A stretch of DNA of 64,000 bases from Limnephilus marmoratus (taxonomy: Eukaryota; Arthropoda; Insecta; Trichoptera; Limnephilidae), in the NCBI GenBank assembly GCA_917880885.1, contig OU862909.1, forward strand, positions 32,920,405 through 32,984,404, given 5' to 3'. The notes under the pieces were generated by a model, which saw nothing but the letters and a program-made list of their open reading frames with translations, was not told the origin of the DNA and did no database searches. This document shows, in pieces, positions 11,661-21,953 of the stretch (positions are counted from its first letter, which is position 1; each line of letters opens with the position of its first letter). The position numbers and the translations under genes were made by a program.

Positions 11661-12497
11661 AAGAAAAAAATGCAGTATCCGTGCCGGCCTTCATTGAATA
11701 TAATGCGTGCGGTAACCGGTGCGGGCCTCATTAGAACGAATTCATACGAAAATGGCACGGAAAATCATTCAATCTTTGGTGGCGAACCGCTTTTCGAAAG
11801 TAAGCTTTTTCAACGTTCATTACATTAATTAGAGCTGTTGTTGGTGAACGGGCTTAGGCCGCTTACTCGCGCAAAGCGTTCAATTATACGAGATTTATGT
11901 GATATATATTAAACGGAAAACAATCGTGAGACTTGCAAAAACACTCATTAATAAACCCGCTCCATGTGACGCCGCACCAACGCGGCAGAGGCTAAATGCA
12001 TCTCGAAAAAAGTAACGGCAGCGATTAAGACACACGGTTCATCAGAAAAATAAAATAAAAATGTATTTAGAAACTTTTTTTTTAAAATTTTTTTATTTAA
12101 TAAATTTTACAAAAATTTCATGTTTTTGTGTATAAATAAAGTTTTTTGAAAAAAAAAATATACATTATTTAATACGTCTAACACCTTTTTTTTTAGCAAA
12201 GCTCGTGTTAAAAAGGCGGCGACAACGAATGTAGATATTAATTTTTATATAAGTTTAAATAATATATAATTTTTTTTATATACATATAGATCAATTGATG
12301 GATAATTAACAGTATACAAAGAAAAAAAAATCGTATATATAATTAAATGCATCTATAGTTTTATATAATATATAAAACATAAGCAGAATGAAGAGGATAT
12401 AAAAAAGAAAGGTGAAAATTAAAGAAAGAAAAAGGATATCAGATATTACAATTGTGTTTATAAATAAAATATTATAAGATGTAGTGATTGTGATAAG
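11661..12497. other. AT-rich stretch, partly the 3' region of the adjacent LINE fragment
   Basis: The part from about 12050 to 12497 lies directly downstream of the minus-strand reverse transcriptase fragment and is very AT-rich, as expected for a LINE 3' untranslated region. At 11661-12050 nothing is recognised. Confidence 0.35.
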
Positions 12498-13006
12498 TTA
12501 TGTATAAAGAGCTTTAATTGATTTTTTGAATTTTTTATAATTTGTTTCCAATCTTAAATTAACTGGTAATTGGTTAAACCATTTAACTCCAATATATTTA
12601 TAGTATTGTTGAGCTGTGGTGGTGTTACAAAGCGGGACAGTCATAGAGCCCAGGATATTTGTTCTAATGCTGCTTGAAAAAGGAGTGAAGCTCTCATTTT
12701 TGAAGCAATCTTTGTGTATTTGTAGAATTGTAATTTTTTTATAAATACCATGAAGTGAAGGTACTTTAAAATCATGAAATAATTTGATAGTGGGGTAATC
12801 ATGTGGCTTTTTTAAAATTATTTTTATAATTAATTTTTGAATGATTTCCAATGGTAAAAGAGAAGTTTTTAATGCACCGCCCCAACCAACAATTCCATAC
12901 TGTAGCACTGATTGGATTAAGGAAAAGTAAATAGTTCTTATCATACTAATATTTAAAATGTTTCGAATTCTAATGAAAATGTACACTAATACTAGACATA
13001 TAGGTT
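12498..13006 (-). pseudogene. Non-LTR reverse transcriptase C-terminal fragment (Jockey-like)
   Basis: The minus-strand frame encodes the C-terminal thumb region of a non-LTR reverse transcriptase. The signature IYFSLIQSVLQYGIVGWGG is read at about 12945-12890, and the tail WFNQLPVNLRLET near 12575 follows the usual spacing before the stop. The catalytic domain is missing, so this is a 5'-truncated copy. The open frame continues into the neighbouring hAT MITE up to 13070, but those residues are not part of the protein. The same family, more deleted, occurs at 46921-47860. Confidence 0.85.
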
Positions 13007-13504
13007 CAAGGGCGGATTCAGGATTTTTTTCTGGGGGGGGGCACAAGGGGCAGACAGGCGAAAAAATCAACTATTACTGTTAGAATTTGTTTCTGGAGGG
13101 GGGGGGGGGGGGGGGGTTACAGTTAGAATTTTTTCCTGAGGGGGGGCACAAGGGGTGGACGGGCAAAATATCAATAATTACTGTTAGGTTTTTTTTTTCT
13201 GCGGGGGGCACAAGGGGCGGACGGTCAAAAAATCAACAATTGCTGTTAGGATTTTTTTCTGGGGGGGCACAAGGGGCGGACGCCATATCATACTTCAAGT
13301 TTATTTCTACAAGTTCAAGTATGTATCTATAGGAATGTTTATGAAAGTGTCAAAACAATCGAAAAATTAAATTAATGTTTAATAAAGACAGTTTTAGCTT
13401 CTAACTATGTACTGTGATGGAATCTCCACAGTACACAAAAATACCGTCTGAGGGGGGGGGCACGAACCCCCGTGCCCCCCCCCCCCCCCCTAAATCCGCT
13501 ACTG
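13007..13504. mobile_element. hAT MITE with internal G-rich tandem repeat
   Basis: A 498-bp element flanked by a perfect 8-bp direct repeat TATAGGTT (12999-13006 and 13505-13512), the hallmark of hAT transposition. The ends are imperfect inverted repeats: CAAGGGCGGATTCAGG on the left and CCTAAATCCGCTACTG on the right. About 13020-13281 holds four to five repeats of roughly 45-65 bp, each with a T run, a G run and GGCACAAGGGG. It adjoins the LINE fragment exactly at the duplication. Open frames over the G runs are not genes. Confidence 0.9.
13020..13281 (+). repeat. G-tract minisatellite inside the hAT MITE
   Basis: Each unit reads T-run, CTG plus 6-18 G, CACAAGGGGCGGACGG, then an AATCAA...TACTGTTAG spacer. 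The units differ mostly in G-run length, so array growth probably came from replication slippage. Confidence 0.8.
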
Positions 13505-13559
13505 TATAGGTTTAATTTTGATATCTAAAAACAAAAAAATGGCGGACCAGCGAATTTTA

Positions 13560-14065
13560 TTTTATGAAAAATTTTCATCGTTCATAAAAAAAATCGAGGG
13601 CAGTTTACACGCGGTAGAAATTTACCAAAACAATCTCAATCAACAGGAACATTGAAAAATGTGGTCATAATCAAAGCGGCTAATGAGTGCAGACCTAGCG
13701 TCATTTCCGTTTCATATCTCAACCAATAGAAGCCTTGATAAGTGACATCATGACATGACAAAAATTTCATCGTTCATAAAAAAAATCGAGTGCATTTTAC
13801 ACGCGGTAGAAGCGAAACTTTACCAAAACAATCTCAACCAATAGGAGCCTTGAAAAGTGTGGTCATAATCAAAGCGGCCAATGAGCGCAGCCTAGCGTCA
13901 TTTCCGTTTCATATCTCAACCAAAAGCAAGAATTGAAAAGTGACATCATAATCAAAGCGGCCAATAAGCGCAGCTTGTTGCTTCGCAGGTGCTGTGCGTC
14001 ATTTCCGTTTCATCCGAATTCCAAATCACAACGGGGCTAAAGAAGTTTCACTTAAAAAAATATAA
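13560..14065. repeat. Tandem duplication of about 190 bp, related to repeat family F
   Basis: The unit containing TTTACACGCGGTAGAA, CCAAAACAATCTCAA and CATTTCCGTTTCATATCTCA occurs twice in direct orientation (13568-13757 and 13758-13930), with a partial third unit. The right end (AATCACAACGGGGCTAA then GAAGTTTCACTT) matches the right end of family F at 37.4, 38.9 and 61.7 kb. Confidence 0.7.
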
Positions 14066-15304
14066 ACGGGGGCCATCTATAAAAAAAATCCCTATGTTGA
14101 TCCCATAGAGACTGGATTTTCAAACAGTTTAATTAAGACTTGGTGCATGCAAATCGGATGCATAGTTTTTTTTTAATTTGCTAAGTAGTTTTTTTTTTTA
14201 ATTTTATTTTATATTTTAACTTTATGAGTAAAACCCCAAATTGTAATATTTAAATATTTAAACAATTTGAGTTTTTTTTTTATTTATTTAAATAAATATA
14301 TATTTTTTTGCTAAGTAGTTTATAGAAAAATGCGTACTGCTGAAGGGTAATTCAACATACAAACTGTTTCAAACGGTTTCATTTAAAATGCTATATCTAC
14401 GTCAATTTTGCGAATTTCTTCAAAACATCTGGTGAGAGCATTCTTAACAAATGCATCTTTCAGAAAATGAAATTTAAAAAAAATGACTACATTTTTGGCA
14501 CAGTGGGCTAGTGCCTTAAAACTGCCCTCAGGAAGTTGACGATCACTGTTAACTCTTTTTGATTTGACAACTCTGGTTCAAGTTGACATTGCCAAATCTA
14601 ATCATACCTATGATTTTATTCGCACATCTCTTTATTCCGACTATGAATACCGCTCAACAAAGGCATTTAAATTCTAACTCCCCACTGCGTACCTGCCAAT
14701 TAAAAGAGTATTTTAGTTTTGTCGTTTTGTGTAGACCAATTATTTCCTGAATCGAACTGAAAAAACAATAGGTACTTCCCTTTGAATTCTTATCTAGATC
14801 ATTAGTAATTAATTGATTATGAAATTCAATACAGTCTAATTAGAGGTTGCCAATGCTGGTATTATGAGACAATGGGCCACTTTACGAACGCAAATACAGT
14901 AATAATAATTAGAACAGTATAAACAAAACAATTTTAAGTCGCAGTAGATTTGATACAGCAATATCCAATTAGGAATGAATTACGTGGTATTTTCGTTAAC
15001 AAAAGCTTATTTTGCACTTTTAAGGAGGTATTTTACCTCTGATTAAACTATCGATTAGCACTACTCGTCGAGTATATCATCTGTTTTATCGCGAACCGGC
15101 AAAAATGTCTGTTTCAGAGTCATGTTAATCTTGAGGGGTAGTTACTCAACAGTTTACTTACTCAGAGGTGATGAAACATTAAGCAAATATTCCGTTTTAA
15201 GCATTAGATAATAGACAAAAACACCTGCATTGAATTATTTCAACGATATAAGATGTCTTTAGGCGTACGTAGGTACGGGTGAAATTTTGGCAAGTCCTCC
15301 ATCA
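14066..15304. other. Unassigned AT-rich stretch
   Basis: No gene or repeat family is recognised apart from homopolymer T runs near 14170-14290. Confidence 0.4.
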
Positions 15305-15397
15305 AGACACAATTTTCCGCTTACTGTGGGTGGTAGCAGAAGATTTTCAAATATTGTGAGGTTATTCGTAACTCGGGAATGTTTGTATTTCTTTATA
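15305..15397 (+). mobile_element. SINE-2 tail fragment
   Basis: The block GGTGGTAGCAGAAGATTTTC followed by GGTTATTCGTAACTCGGGAA matches the 3' half of the tRNA-derived SINE at 60925-61119 read on the minus strand. The tRNA-like head is missing here. Confidence 0.65.
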
Positions 15398-15437
15398 AAA
15401 ATATATATATATTTTCAAATTTTGTTAATAAATAATA

Positions 15438-15570
15438 TCGTACGGGTTGCCCCACAGAATTTGAACAACTCATTAAATTTCGAAATTTATTTTCAAGTTC
15501 TGCGAAGGTTCTATTCAAGTCCTGTTATTCCATAATTATGGGCCAGATGTTTCAAAGAACAGAAATAAAA
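15438..15570 (+). repeat. Partial copy of the 1310-1521 MITE family
   Basis: It begins ACGGGTTGCCCCACAGAATT and continues TTGAACAACTCATTAAATTT, matching one end and part of the middle of the element at 1310-1521. It lacks the opposite end, so it is truncated at the LINE-A hairpin. Confidence 0.6.
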
Positions 15571-15587
15571 ACGAAACTTGCTTATAA

Positions 15588-15657
15588 CCGCCGCCAAGAC
15601 CTGGACAAACCTCACCCCGGGTTCATGGGGTGAGGTTTGTCCACGTCTTGGCGGCGG
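15588..15657. repeat. 31-bp inverted repeat at the 5' edge of a LINE-A copy
   Basis: The arms 15588-15618 and 15627-15657 are reverse complements with one mismatch and an 8-base loop. The right arm is native LINE-A sequence (also at 39655-39690); the left arm is its inverted duplicate. Such inverted 5' junctions arise during target-primed reverse transcription. Confidence 0.85.
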
Positions 15658-15965
15658 ATGTGTCTGCCCACCTGTTGCATGGCGGGCCGGATCGAGAGAG
15701 ACTGGTTGAGCTTTTGACCTTTCCATCTCTCAACCCATCGCCTTGCACCGTAGTTGGAGGGATGGATTCATACGTCTATAACTCCTAGGCACACTGACCC
15801 CCAGATTCCTACACACCCCTCATACCTTTTCCATCCCATGACTTCCTCTCCTTCCTTTCCCTTAAAAGACCCTCCACACAGCATCCCCAAAGATGATATA
15901 GGCCTTGAGGAGAATTATTTTCCTCAGGGCCTCCTGTGTGGAGCTAATCTAAAAAAAAAAAAAAC
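15619..15965 (+). mobile_element. LINE-A 3' end with poly(A), copy 2
   Basis: This is the longest copy of the 3' untranslated region of a non-LTR retrotransposon. The core CCACACAGCATCCCCAAAGA near 15875 is followed by TTTTCCTCAGGGCCTCCTGT and ends in an A run at 15952-15965. Other copies are at 6550, 39645, 44752, 50320 and 54210. The last of these links the untranslated end to a reverse transcriptase reading frame, which is why I call the family a LINE. Confidence 0.75.
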
Positions 15966-16147
15966 TTTCACAGAACTTCAAAATTAACCTTCATATTAAT
16001 TTTATAGACTGTTAAAATTCGGTGAAACAACTGGTCCCACGTATTAAAAAAGAATATTAGCAAAACCAGACAAGCGATAAAGTACCTAGTATCTACCTAT
16101 CTATCTAGGTACTTGTATATTTTGAAGATGATTATTTTTATTCTATA

Positions 16148-16916
16148 CTAGCTGGTCCCGGCATGCGTTGCTATGCCGTTTAATAAAGAAATTGTTTCTC
16201 CCTTAGCGTCCTTTTCCATTCGTCCCGTTCCCCTTCCGCCTCCCCTCCTGCTGCGTCCTCTTCCCCTCTCGCATTCCCACTCCGTCACCTCCACCTTCCC
16301 TCATCCCACTCCACTCCCCCTTCTTTCCCCATCCCGCGAACCCCCTCCCGAGTTCCCCTCCCCCCTCCGAGGTCCCCCTCCCCCCTTCGGCGTTCCCCTT
16401 CCACCTTCCCCGCCTTCCCTCTTTCCTTTCCCGCTCCCTCGTCCCGCCAACCCTCCTCCCGCGTTCCATATATTCAATTCCAGTACATTCAGTTTTTAAA
16501 CAGCCCGCGTTCCATCTTTTACAATTTTTATTCAAATTTCCATTTTTCATGTATATTAAATTTGGTACCTAACATAGGTACCTATTTAAAATATCTAAAA
16601 TTCTTGATTCGATTCAAACTATTAGGGGAGTACCTACTTTAAATAAATTTTTCAACTTTTCAAAAATAGAATCCTGATTGAACAATCATTCATTGTTTTG
16701 CAAAATGTCATTCTCTAACACGCGAACTGTCAAACGTGCGATGTTTTCTGTTATTATCTAATTTTCTGCGCAATTTTCTTAATTTTTCTCTCCGTAAGAA
16801 CCATCCTCGAACTTCAAGGAATATTCTAAACAAAGAATTAGCGAAATCGGTTCAGCCGCTCTCGAGATTTGCGCTTACCAACAAATTTAGCGATTCATTT
16901 TTATATTATAGATTCC
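16148..16916 (+). repeat. Pyrimidine-rich interspersed repeat K, copy 1
   Basis: It begins TAGCTGGTCCCGGCATGCG, has a 300-bp CCCTTCC-rich stretch, then TTTGGTACCTAACATAGGTA, and ends with GAAATCGGTTCAGCCG and TTATATTATAGA. Parts recur at 31748-32215 and, inverted, at 34060-34375. Repeats with this start and end are widespread in insect genomes; I do not know the transposition mechanism. Open frames across the pyrimidine block on both strands (16173-16550) are composition artefacts. Confidence 0.7.
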
Positions 16917-17535
16917 ATAGAAACAAATTTCTCTTGGCAAGTCAAGTTACACGAGTGATTAAAATAATTTGAATAGTTTCTCCGAGTTCAGAGCTAGATT
17001 TTTACTATTACGCTATCTGGCTGTTGTCTATTAGTCCTTAATTAAATGTTTTAATTTTCTTTTCGGATCTTAGTTATAAGCGCAAGCTGGCTACAGACTA
17101 CAGACTACAGACTACAGACTACAGACTACAGGGAGATTCTAATTAAAGTAACAAGGCATAAATGAGGCTGAGTTATTGATTCGTAGGGTATCGCTAATTG
17201 GGCCCGCGCATTTATACTAGGATTACACCTCCTCCTACTAATGGAACACCCTGTTTACAACGTAGGAAGATCCTGTTCCATACAACCGTTGTTTGGACCC
17301 GGAATCTGCTGGCAGCGATCAGCGTATAAAGGATGATCATTAATCAATTACTTACGTTCATTTACCAACAGACAGATAAATGATAAAATAAGCATATAGA
17401 TATTTCAGACATACATTTTCGTATATATTTGGTGTGTATTTGCAATTAATTATACACAACATACACAATGGTAATAAAAATGCTAAAGTTAAAATGAAGG
17501 TTTATAAAATAGACTGAGAAATTGGCAATTTTCTT
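16917..17535. other. Unassigned stretch with a heptamer microsatellite
   Basis: Nothing is recognised besides a CTACAGA heptamer repeated about six times at 17091-17131. Confidence 0.5.
17091..17131 (+). repeat. (CTACAGA)n microsatellite
   Basis: About 5.9 perfect copies of the 7-bp unit CTACAGA. Confidence 0.95.
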
Positions 17536-17539
17536 TTAA

Positions 17540-18254
17540 GAGCGTTTAACCATCCAGCGGCCGAAAATCCACATTTCGAGTTGTTCTTACGACCGTGCAG
17601 GGCGGTTACAATGAGAAAGATTAATTAATCTCCGTACCAGCTTTTTAAAATTATAACTCAATATCGATTTTATTTCATTCCAAATTTGCTTTAATTTATA
17701 CCTACATCCAAAAAAGCTGAAAGGGGTGATGATAAAATTATTAAAATAATGTACTTTTTGTAATTATTTTTTGATTATAAGTATTTTACATTTTTCAATA
17801 ATGTCTAAGTTAAATAAAAATGTTAAAAAACTCTGAAATAATATTTTAGTTTGTAAGTGCGCAAATAAACACACAAACGGACCAATTTTCGTCAAGAAAA
17901 ACATGTACGTATATATTTTTTAATGATTTTATTTAAACTAAAATTAAAATTCTAAAACATGCGATACCCAGATAATGTATTGATTTATTTTACTGCATGA
18001 TTATATGATTTGAAATGGGGGTTGTATAATACAAAATCTTTTGTGAAAATTTAACAAATCTGCCAACGACCTATGGTATAACCTTATTATACTAAAAATA
18101 AACATTTTTTCTCAAAACTTAAAACATGCTAATGCTAGATAAAAGAACAATCTTTCGAAATCTATTTATATTTTTTTGTGGAAAAGAGTCAATACGTCTA
18201 AAATCTGATTTAAAAATGACGTATTTCTGGTTTTCTCTGGTAATAAATACCCGC
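17540..18254 (+). mobile_element. TTAA-flanked element E, copy 1
   Basis: A 715-bp non-coding element flanked by TTAA (17536-17539 and 18255-18258). One end reads GAGCGTTTAACC; the other is diverged. A near-full copy in the opposite orientation lies at 42216-42932 and a partial one at 52430-52730. TTAA duplication is used by piggyBac and Kolobok elements; no transposase is present, so the superfamily is open. Confidence 0.7.
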
Positions 18255-18299
18255 TTAAATGTGCAAAAGAAGAAATACGCAATGGGCAAAAAGATATAG

Positions 18300-18729
18300 A
18301 CCATTACGCCGTTTCCCCGCAGAGGTAGGCAGAGAGGACGGACCGCCAAATAACTCGGTATTGGCACACATTCTTTGCCTCACTCACATTCATACATCGT
18401 CTCATACACACTCTTCTATTATTCTGACTTATGACTTGACCCGACTCAAATATCTGATTCACTTGAGTGTGGCATATCTTCCTCGGGCGTCCCCGACTTC
18501 TTCTACCATTCACATTTGTTTCATATATTCTTCTCGCACTACCCACTTGGTTCATTTGCTCTACATGCCCAAACCATCTGAGGGTCCCTTTCTTAATCTT
18601 ATTCATTATGTTGACATCAACCTTACATTTTTTGCGGATATCCTCATTTCGCACATGATCATACGTGGTTTTACTACACACACGCTTCAGGGATCTCATT
18701 TCAACAGCGTTCAATGGTTTAATAATTAA
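18300..18729 (-). pseudogene. RTE-type retrotransposon C-terminal fragment, copy a
   Basis: The minus-strand frame 18304-18714 (136 codons) encodes the C-terminal tail of a non-LTR retrotransposon polyprotein. Its signature is GTLRWFGHVEQMN followed by GRRSRGRPRK and a final VWRSVLSAYLCGETA. This tail lies beyond the reverse transcriptase domain and is common in arthropod RTE-like elements. Three more copies are at 39885, 53470 and 59361. All share the same 3' end, as expected for 5'-truncated insertions. This copy has no clear GTTA tail. Confidence 0.8.
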
Positions 18730-18934
18730 TGAAATAATGATATTTAACCCGTTATTTATTTTATTTAAAAAATGAAAAATTAAAAAAAATGAAGTGGAAC
18801 AATAAAATAGCGTTGTGTCTTATTTTGCGACTTCAGATATACTTAACACATTTTTTTCTGATTTAATACTATACGTATACCTAGTAAAAACTGAATTGAA
18901 AAACTGAACACGTAAATAAATGCGCAGGATGCAG

Positions 18935-19035
18935 GTAAAACCACCTAAAGCCAAGCCAGAACACTGAATCGAGTTGGCCTCATATTTCGAAAACGCCCTC
19001 CTATAGAATAATGTTATACGCCTATCTACTACATT
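18935..19035 (-). repeat. Dispersed repeat family G fragment
   Basis: The minus-strand sequence around GATTCAGTGTTCTGGCTTGG also occurs on the plus strand at 19895-19975, and a shorter piece at 19095-19140. Three pieces of one low-copy repeat are therefore scattered within 1 kb. Confidence 0.5.
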
Positions 19036-19249
19036 CAAATTTAAATTTTTTTTTTTTTTATTTTAAAATAAAATATAAATAAATCTAGGTAGGTATATTG
19101 GAGGATCTTATAGAAATAAGTGGCCGATTTGAATTCAGTGTCATTTGTAAATGTATACGTATATATCTACTGTTTTCTTTGATTATATTGATTCTAATGA
19201 GAAAAAGGTACTGCTTAGCTGGTCATCCCTCCGCTGCACACGTAGATAC

Positions 19250-19488
19250 ATTATATCGATGGCTTAGAGTTAAAATGTTGTAACTATAAAATGACTAGAG
19301 TTAAAAACATGATTCTTTACAAGTAACTGAAGATGTTCAAGTTTGAGTAAGAATTCTTGATACTTGCAGCATCTCTTTAATTAATACGATTTTTGTTGTT
19401 ATCTAACCATAAATTAGTTTTTCTTGTATCATAATATCAAATTATGTTTTGTAGATATAACATTTTAACTCTAAGCCATCGATATAAT
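19250..19488. mobile_element. MITE-like element with 30-bp perfect inverted ends
   Basis: The left arm at 19250-19279 begins ATTATATCGATGGCTTAGAG, and the right arm at 19459-19488 is its exact complement over 30 bp. The 239-bp unit is non-coding. No clear target duplication; a TA flank is possible. Confidence 0.7.
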
Positions 19489-19894
19489 ACAATTAATTAA
19501 TTCACGCAACGCTCTTCCCTTACTAACGGGGCGAGGGATACTATTGATTAGATAACAGATGTCACAGATGGTTTAAGCAATATAAGGTCATGTGGCTCCT
19601 CAAGAAAGTTGAGTTGCCTTCCGGTTCCATCCGCGCATCTTCAAGAAAAACCTCTGGCTTGACCAAAATTCTTTCAGCTAACGTAGAGTAATTATAGACG
19701 CGTGCGAGCGGTTGAGGGAACAATTAGTTTCCGTTGGGTTATTATTTAAGTACCCATAAAGTTATTGTTATATTTTTGTACGGTTTACTATTATTGATCT
19801 GTCATACTTGCAAATTAATTGTACCTACTCCAAATGAGATTAATTGTGTTTACCATTAAATAATTGTGCATTTTATTTAATTATCCCGCTACAA

Positions 19895-19975
19895 TAGGAG
19901 GATCTTACAGAAATAAGAGGCCAATATGATTCAGTCAGTGTTCTGGCCTGGCTTGAGTCGGTTTCGGTGCAGAAG
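19895..19975 (+). repeat. Dispersed repeat family G fragment
   Basis: Plus-strand counterpart of 18935-19035, containing GAGGCCAATATGATTCAG and GTGTTCTGGCCTGG. A short CTCTCCGGCC tandem follows at about 19993-20020. Confidence 0.5.
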
Positions 19976-20911
19976 GCTTCTAGCTCCGGCCCTCTCTCCG
20001 GCCCTCTCTCCAACTCTCCGGCTCCGCGCAGGGTTAATGGAGGAAAACAAAATGTCTAATTGGTACGTTTTGTAACACACCAGGCAAGAGGTTAATTAGG
20101 AACAAAATGAAGCTAGCAACGTCTCGTCTAAATAGGGCGGAAAATCTTATTACGCTATATTGAAAACTTGCACAAATAATAATGTACGGCGGAGTATGAG
20201 AAGAAAATTCATTAGTTTTGGAGCCCAGACGATGCTCTTAGGTGTACCTACAATTCACTAATGATCACGTGAAAACATATAAGCAGTGTTGTTAGTTACC
20301 TAGGTACTTACTCTAGAAAAATTGTATTCTGCTGAAAATCAATGTGTCCTAGGTAGGTACTTGAAAAGTTTTGGTCGCAACTTTTTATTTCATTTTTATT
20401 TTTTCTGTGCCTTGTTCTGTTGATGTTTCGTTTACATTTATTAATATTATCGTTTTCTTAAATAATATATTGCGTTAATGGATATAACTTTCAAAAGCCA
20501 TTAAAAATTATTCCACTAAAAATTGAATATTCATTTAATCTTCTAGAAAAGTTAACAGGTCACTCTGATGTAGTTGTTATTGTAATAGGTGAAATATCTC
20601 ATACATCAGAATGTGACTTCTGTAAATTCCTAACTGCCTTTTGGCTTGACGGCAGTTTTTGAAATGAAGCTAAATTAAGGGGGTTACTATAAAGATTTTT
20701 AAAATTTTTCACAATTAATCAAAAATTATGAATGTACGAGTATTGGATAAATTGTATTGGTTTTTATCAGCAGGGTAAAATTTACAGCTCAAAGATATAT
20801 GTATTTATTTATGAGGTTATGCTATTAACAATTTTTTTATTTATTTGATGATACCAATCTGAAACATTTTTATGGGTTGGAAACGATAGAATTCAAGCAA
20901 ATAATTAAATA
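19976..20911. other. Unassigned AT-rich stretch
   Basis: No gene is seen. The block 20385-20520 loosely resembles the SINE-like body at 46100-46250 (GGTCGCAACT, then CTTTCAAAAGCCATTA), which is too weak to call. Confidence 0.3.
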
Positions 20912-21062
20912 AATGAAACAATTTAACTTTGTTTGAACAACTTATATATTTGAGTAAAGCCGACCGGTTTCGGAACGACCGTTCTTTCTTCAGGTCGTTC
21001 CGAAACCGGTCGGCTTTACTCAAATATATAAGTGGTTCAAATAAAGTTAAATTGTTTCATTT
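20912..21062 (-). mobile_element. Penelope-type terminal-repeat hairpin with hammerhead-like core
   Basis: The arms 20912-20980 and 20993-21062 are near-perfect inverted repeats. The right arm matches 35796-35860. On the minus strand the loop side reads CTGAAGA, then GAACG/CGTTC, GAAA and CCGGTC, in hammerhead ribozyme order. The duplicated arms place the stem I strand AAAGCC away from the core, so folding would be altered. It is interpreted as two head-to-head fragments of a Penelope-like element's terminal repeat with no coding part left. Confidence 0.6.
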
Positions 21063-21944
21063 ATCTATAATGGATAACCACAAAGTTATAGCTACATTCA
21101 AAAGTATAAATAATTAAATAACCTACATTTTACTACTTAATTAAAAATACTTAACGAGTTAATACATTTGTGATGCTTGTCCCTAACAAAGTGAAAAGTA
21201 ATACAGAGCGGTTCCATGATAGCTTAGAATCAACTCAACTCAACACCTATCTGAAATGTCATTAAAAGCTCTGAAAAAAATAATTGAAAAACAGCCCACA
21301 ACCTAACCTAACGTAACCTATCTAAGCAATTTTTTTATTTTTTTTGTCATCGCTTTTAATTTTCAAATAAGGTCTTCAGTTGGTTACATTTTGAGTTGTC
21401 CGGTCACCATACAGAGCAATAGAATTTTCTGCTTTGTGCATAGTAAACAACGCATTTTCTTCTTGCAAAGAATAATCCCACTACCGAGAATAATCTCACA
21501 ACATTTTTGCAGAGCTAAATAATTTGCACTATAGAACCTTTAAATAAATGTAGCTTATGATAATGACGCTTCCAGATCAGTATCTGACCGGATATTGCAA
21601 AATTACACCGCATTTTTCCTTACATAAATTACAACTGCGAAACAATGAGATGTACTATGAAAAAACTATATACGGTGTTCTGAAACTCATAGTACAACAG
21701 GAAAATGGTGAAACTACGAGTACACCACACAATTAACCCAAAAAAACTGTGTAATTTTTTTTTAGTATAGTGAAAAAAACTGTCTGGTAGGACTACTACC
21801 GTACAAAACACTGTCACCTCAGGAGACACATACAGTATTGGGAGTGGAAAACACCAATAAATGCGGGAAATTTGAAGAGGATGAAGAGATTCCAAATTCA
21901 CCTATAGTGCCAATAACCCCTCTGTTGTGAACTAGGCTCAGATA
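21063..21944. other. Unassigned AT-rich stretch
   Basis: There is no recognised gene. A short CCTAACCTAACGTAACCT run at about 21303-21320 resembles the insect telomere unit but is only two to three units long. The 90-codon minus frame at 21629-21901 has no domain I recognise. Confidence 0.35.
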
Positions 21945-21953
21945 CCTGGGAAG

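Noticed and set aside
13087..13332. Glycine-rich open frame of 81 codons
   Set aside because: It is produced by the G-tract tandem repeat inside the hAT MITE.
16173..16550. Long overlapping open frames on both strands (108 and 115 codons), proline- or glycine/arginine-rich
   Set aside because: They lie in the CCCTTCC-rich block of repeat K. A pyrimidine-only strand lacks stop codons, so open frames arise from composition.
18259..18729. Plus-strand 156-codon open frame, and similar frames at 39891-40154, 53540-53869 and 59435-59845
   Set aside because: They are antisense shadows of the RTE-type C-terminal fragments, whose minus- or plus-strand protein is recognisable.
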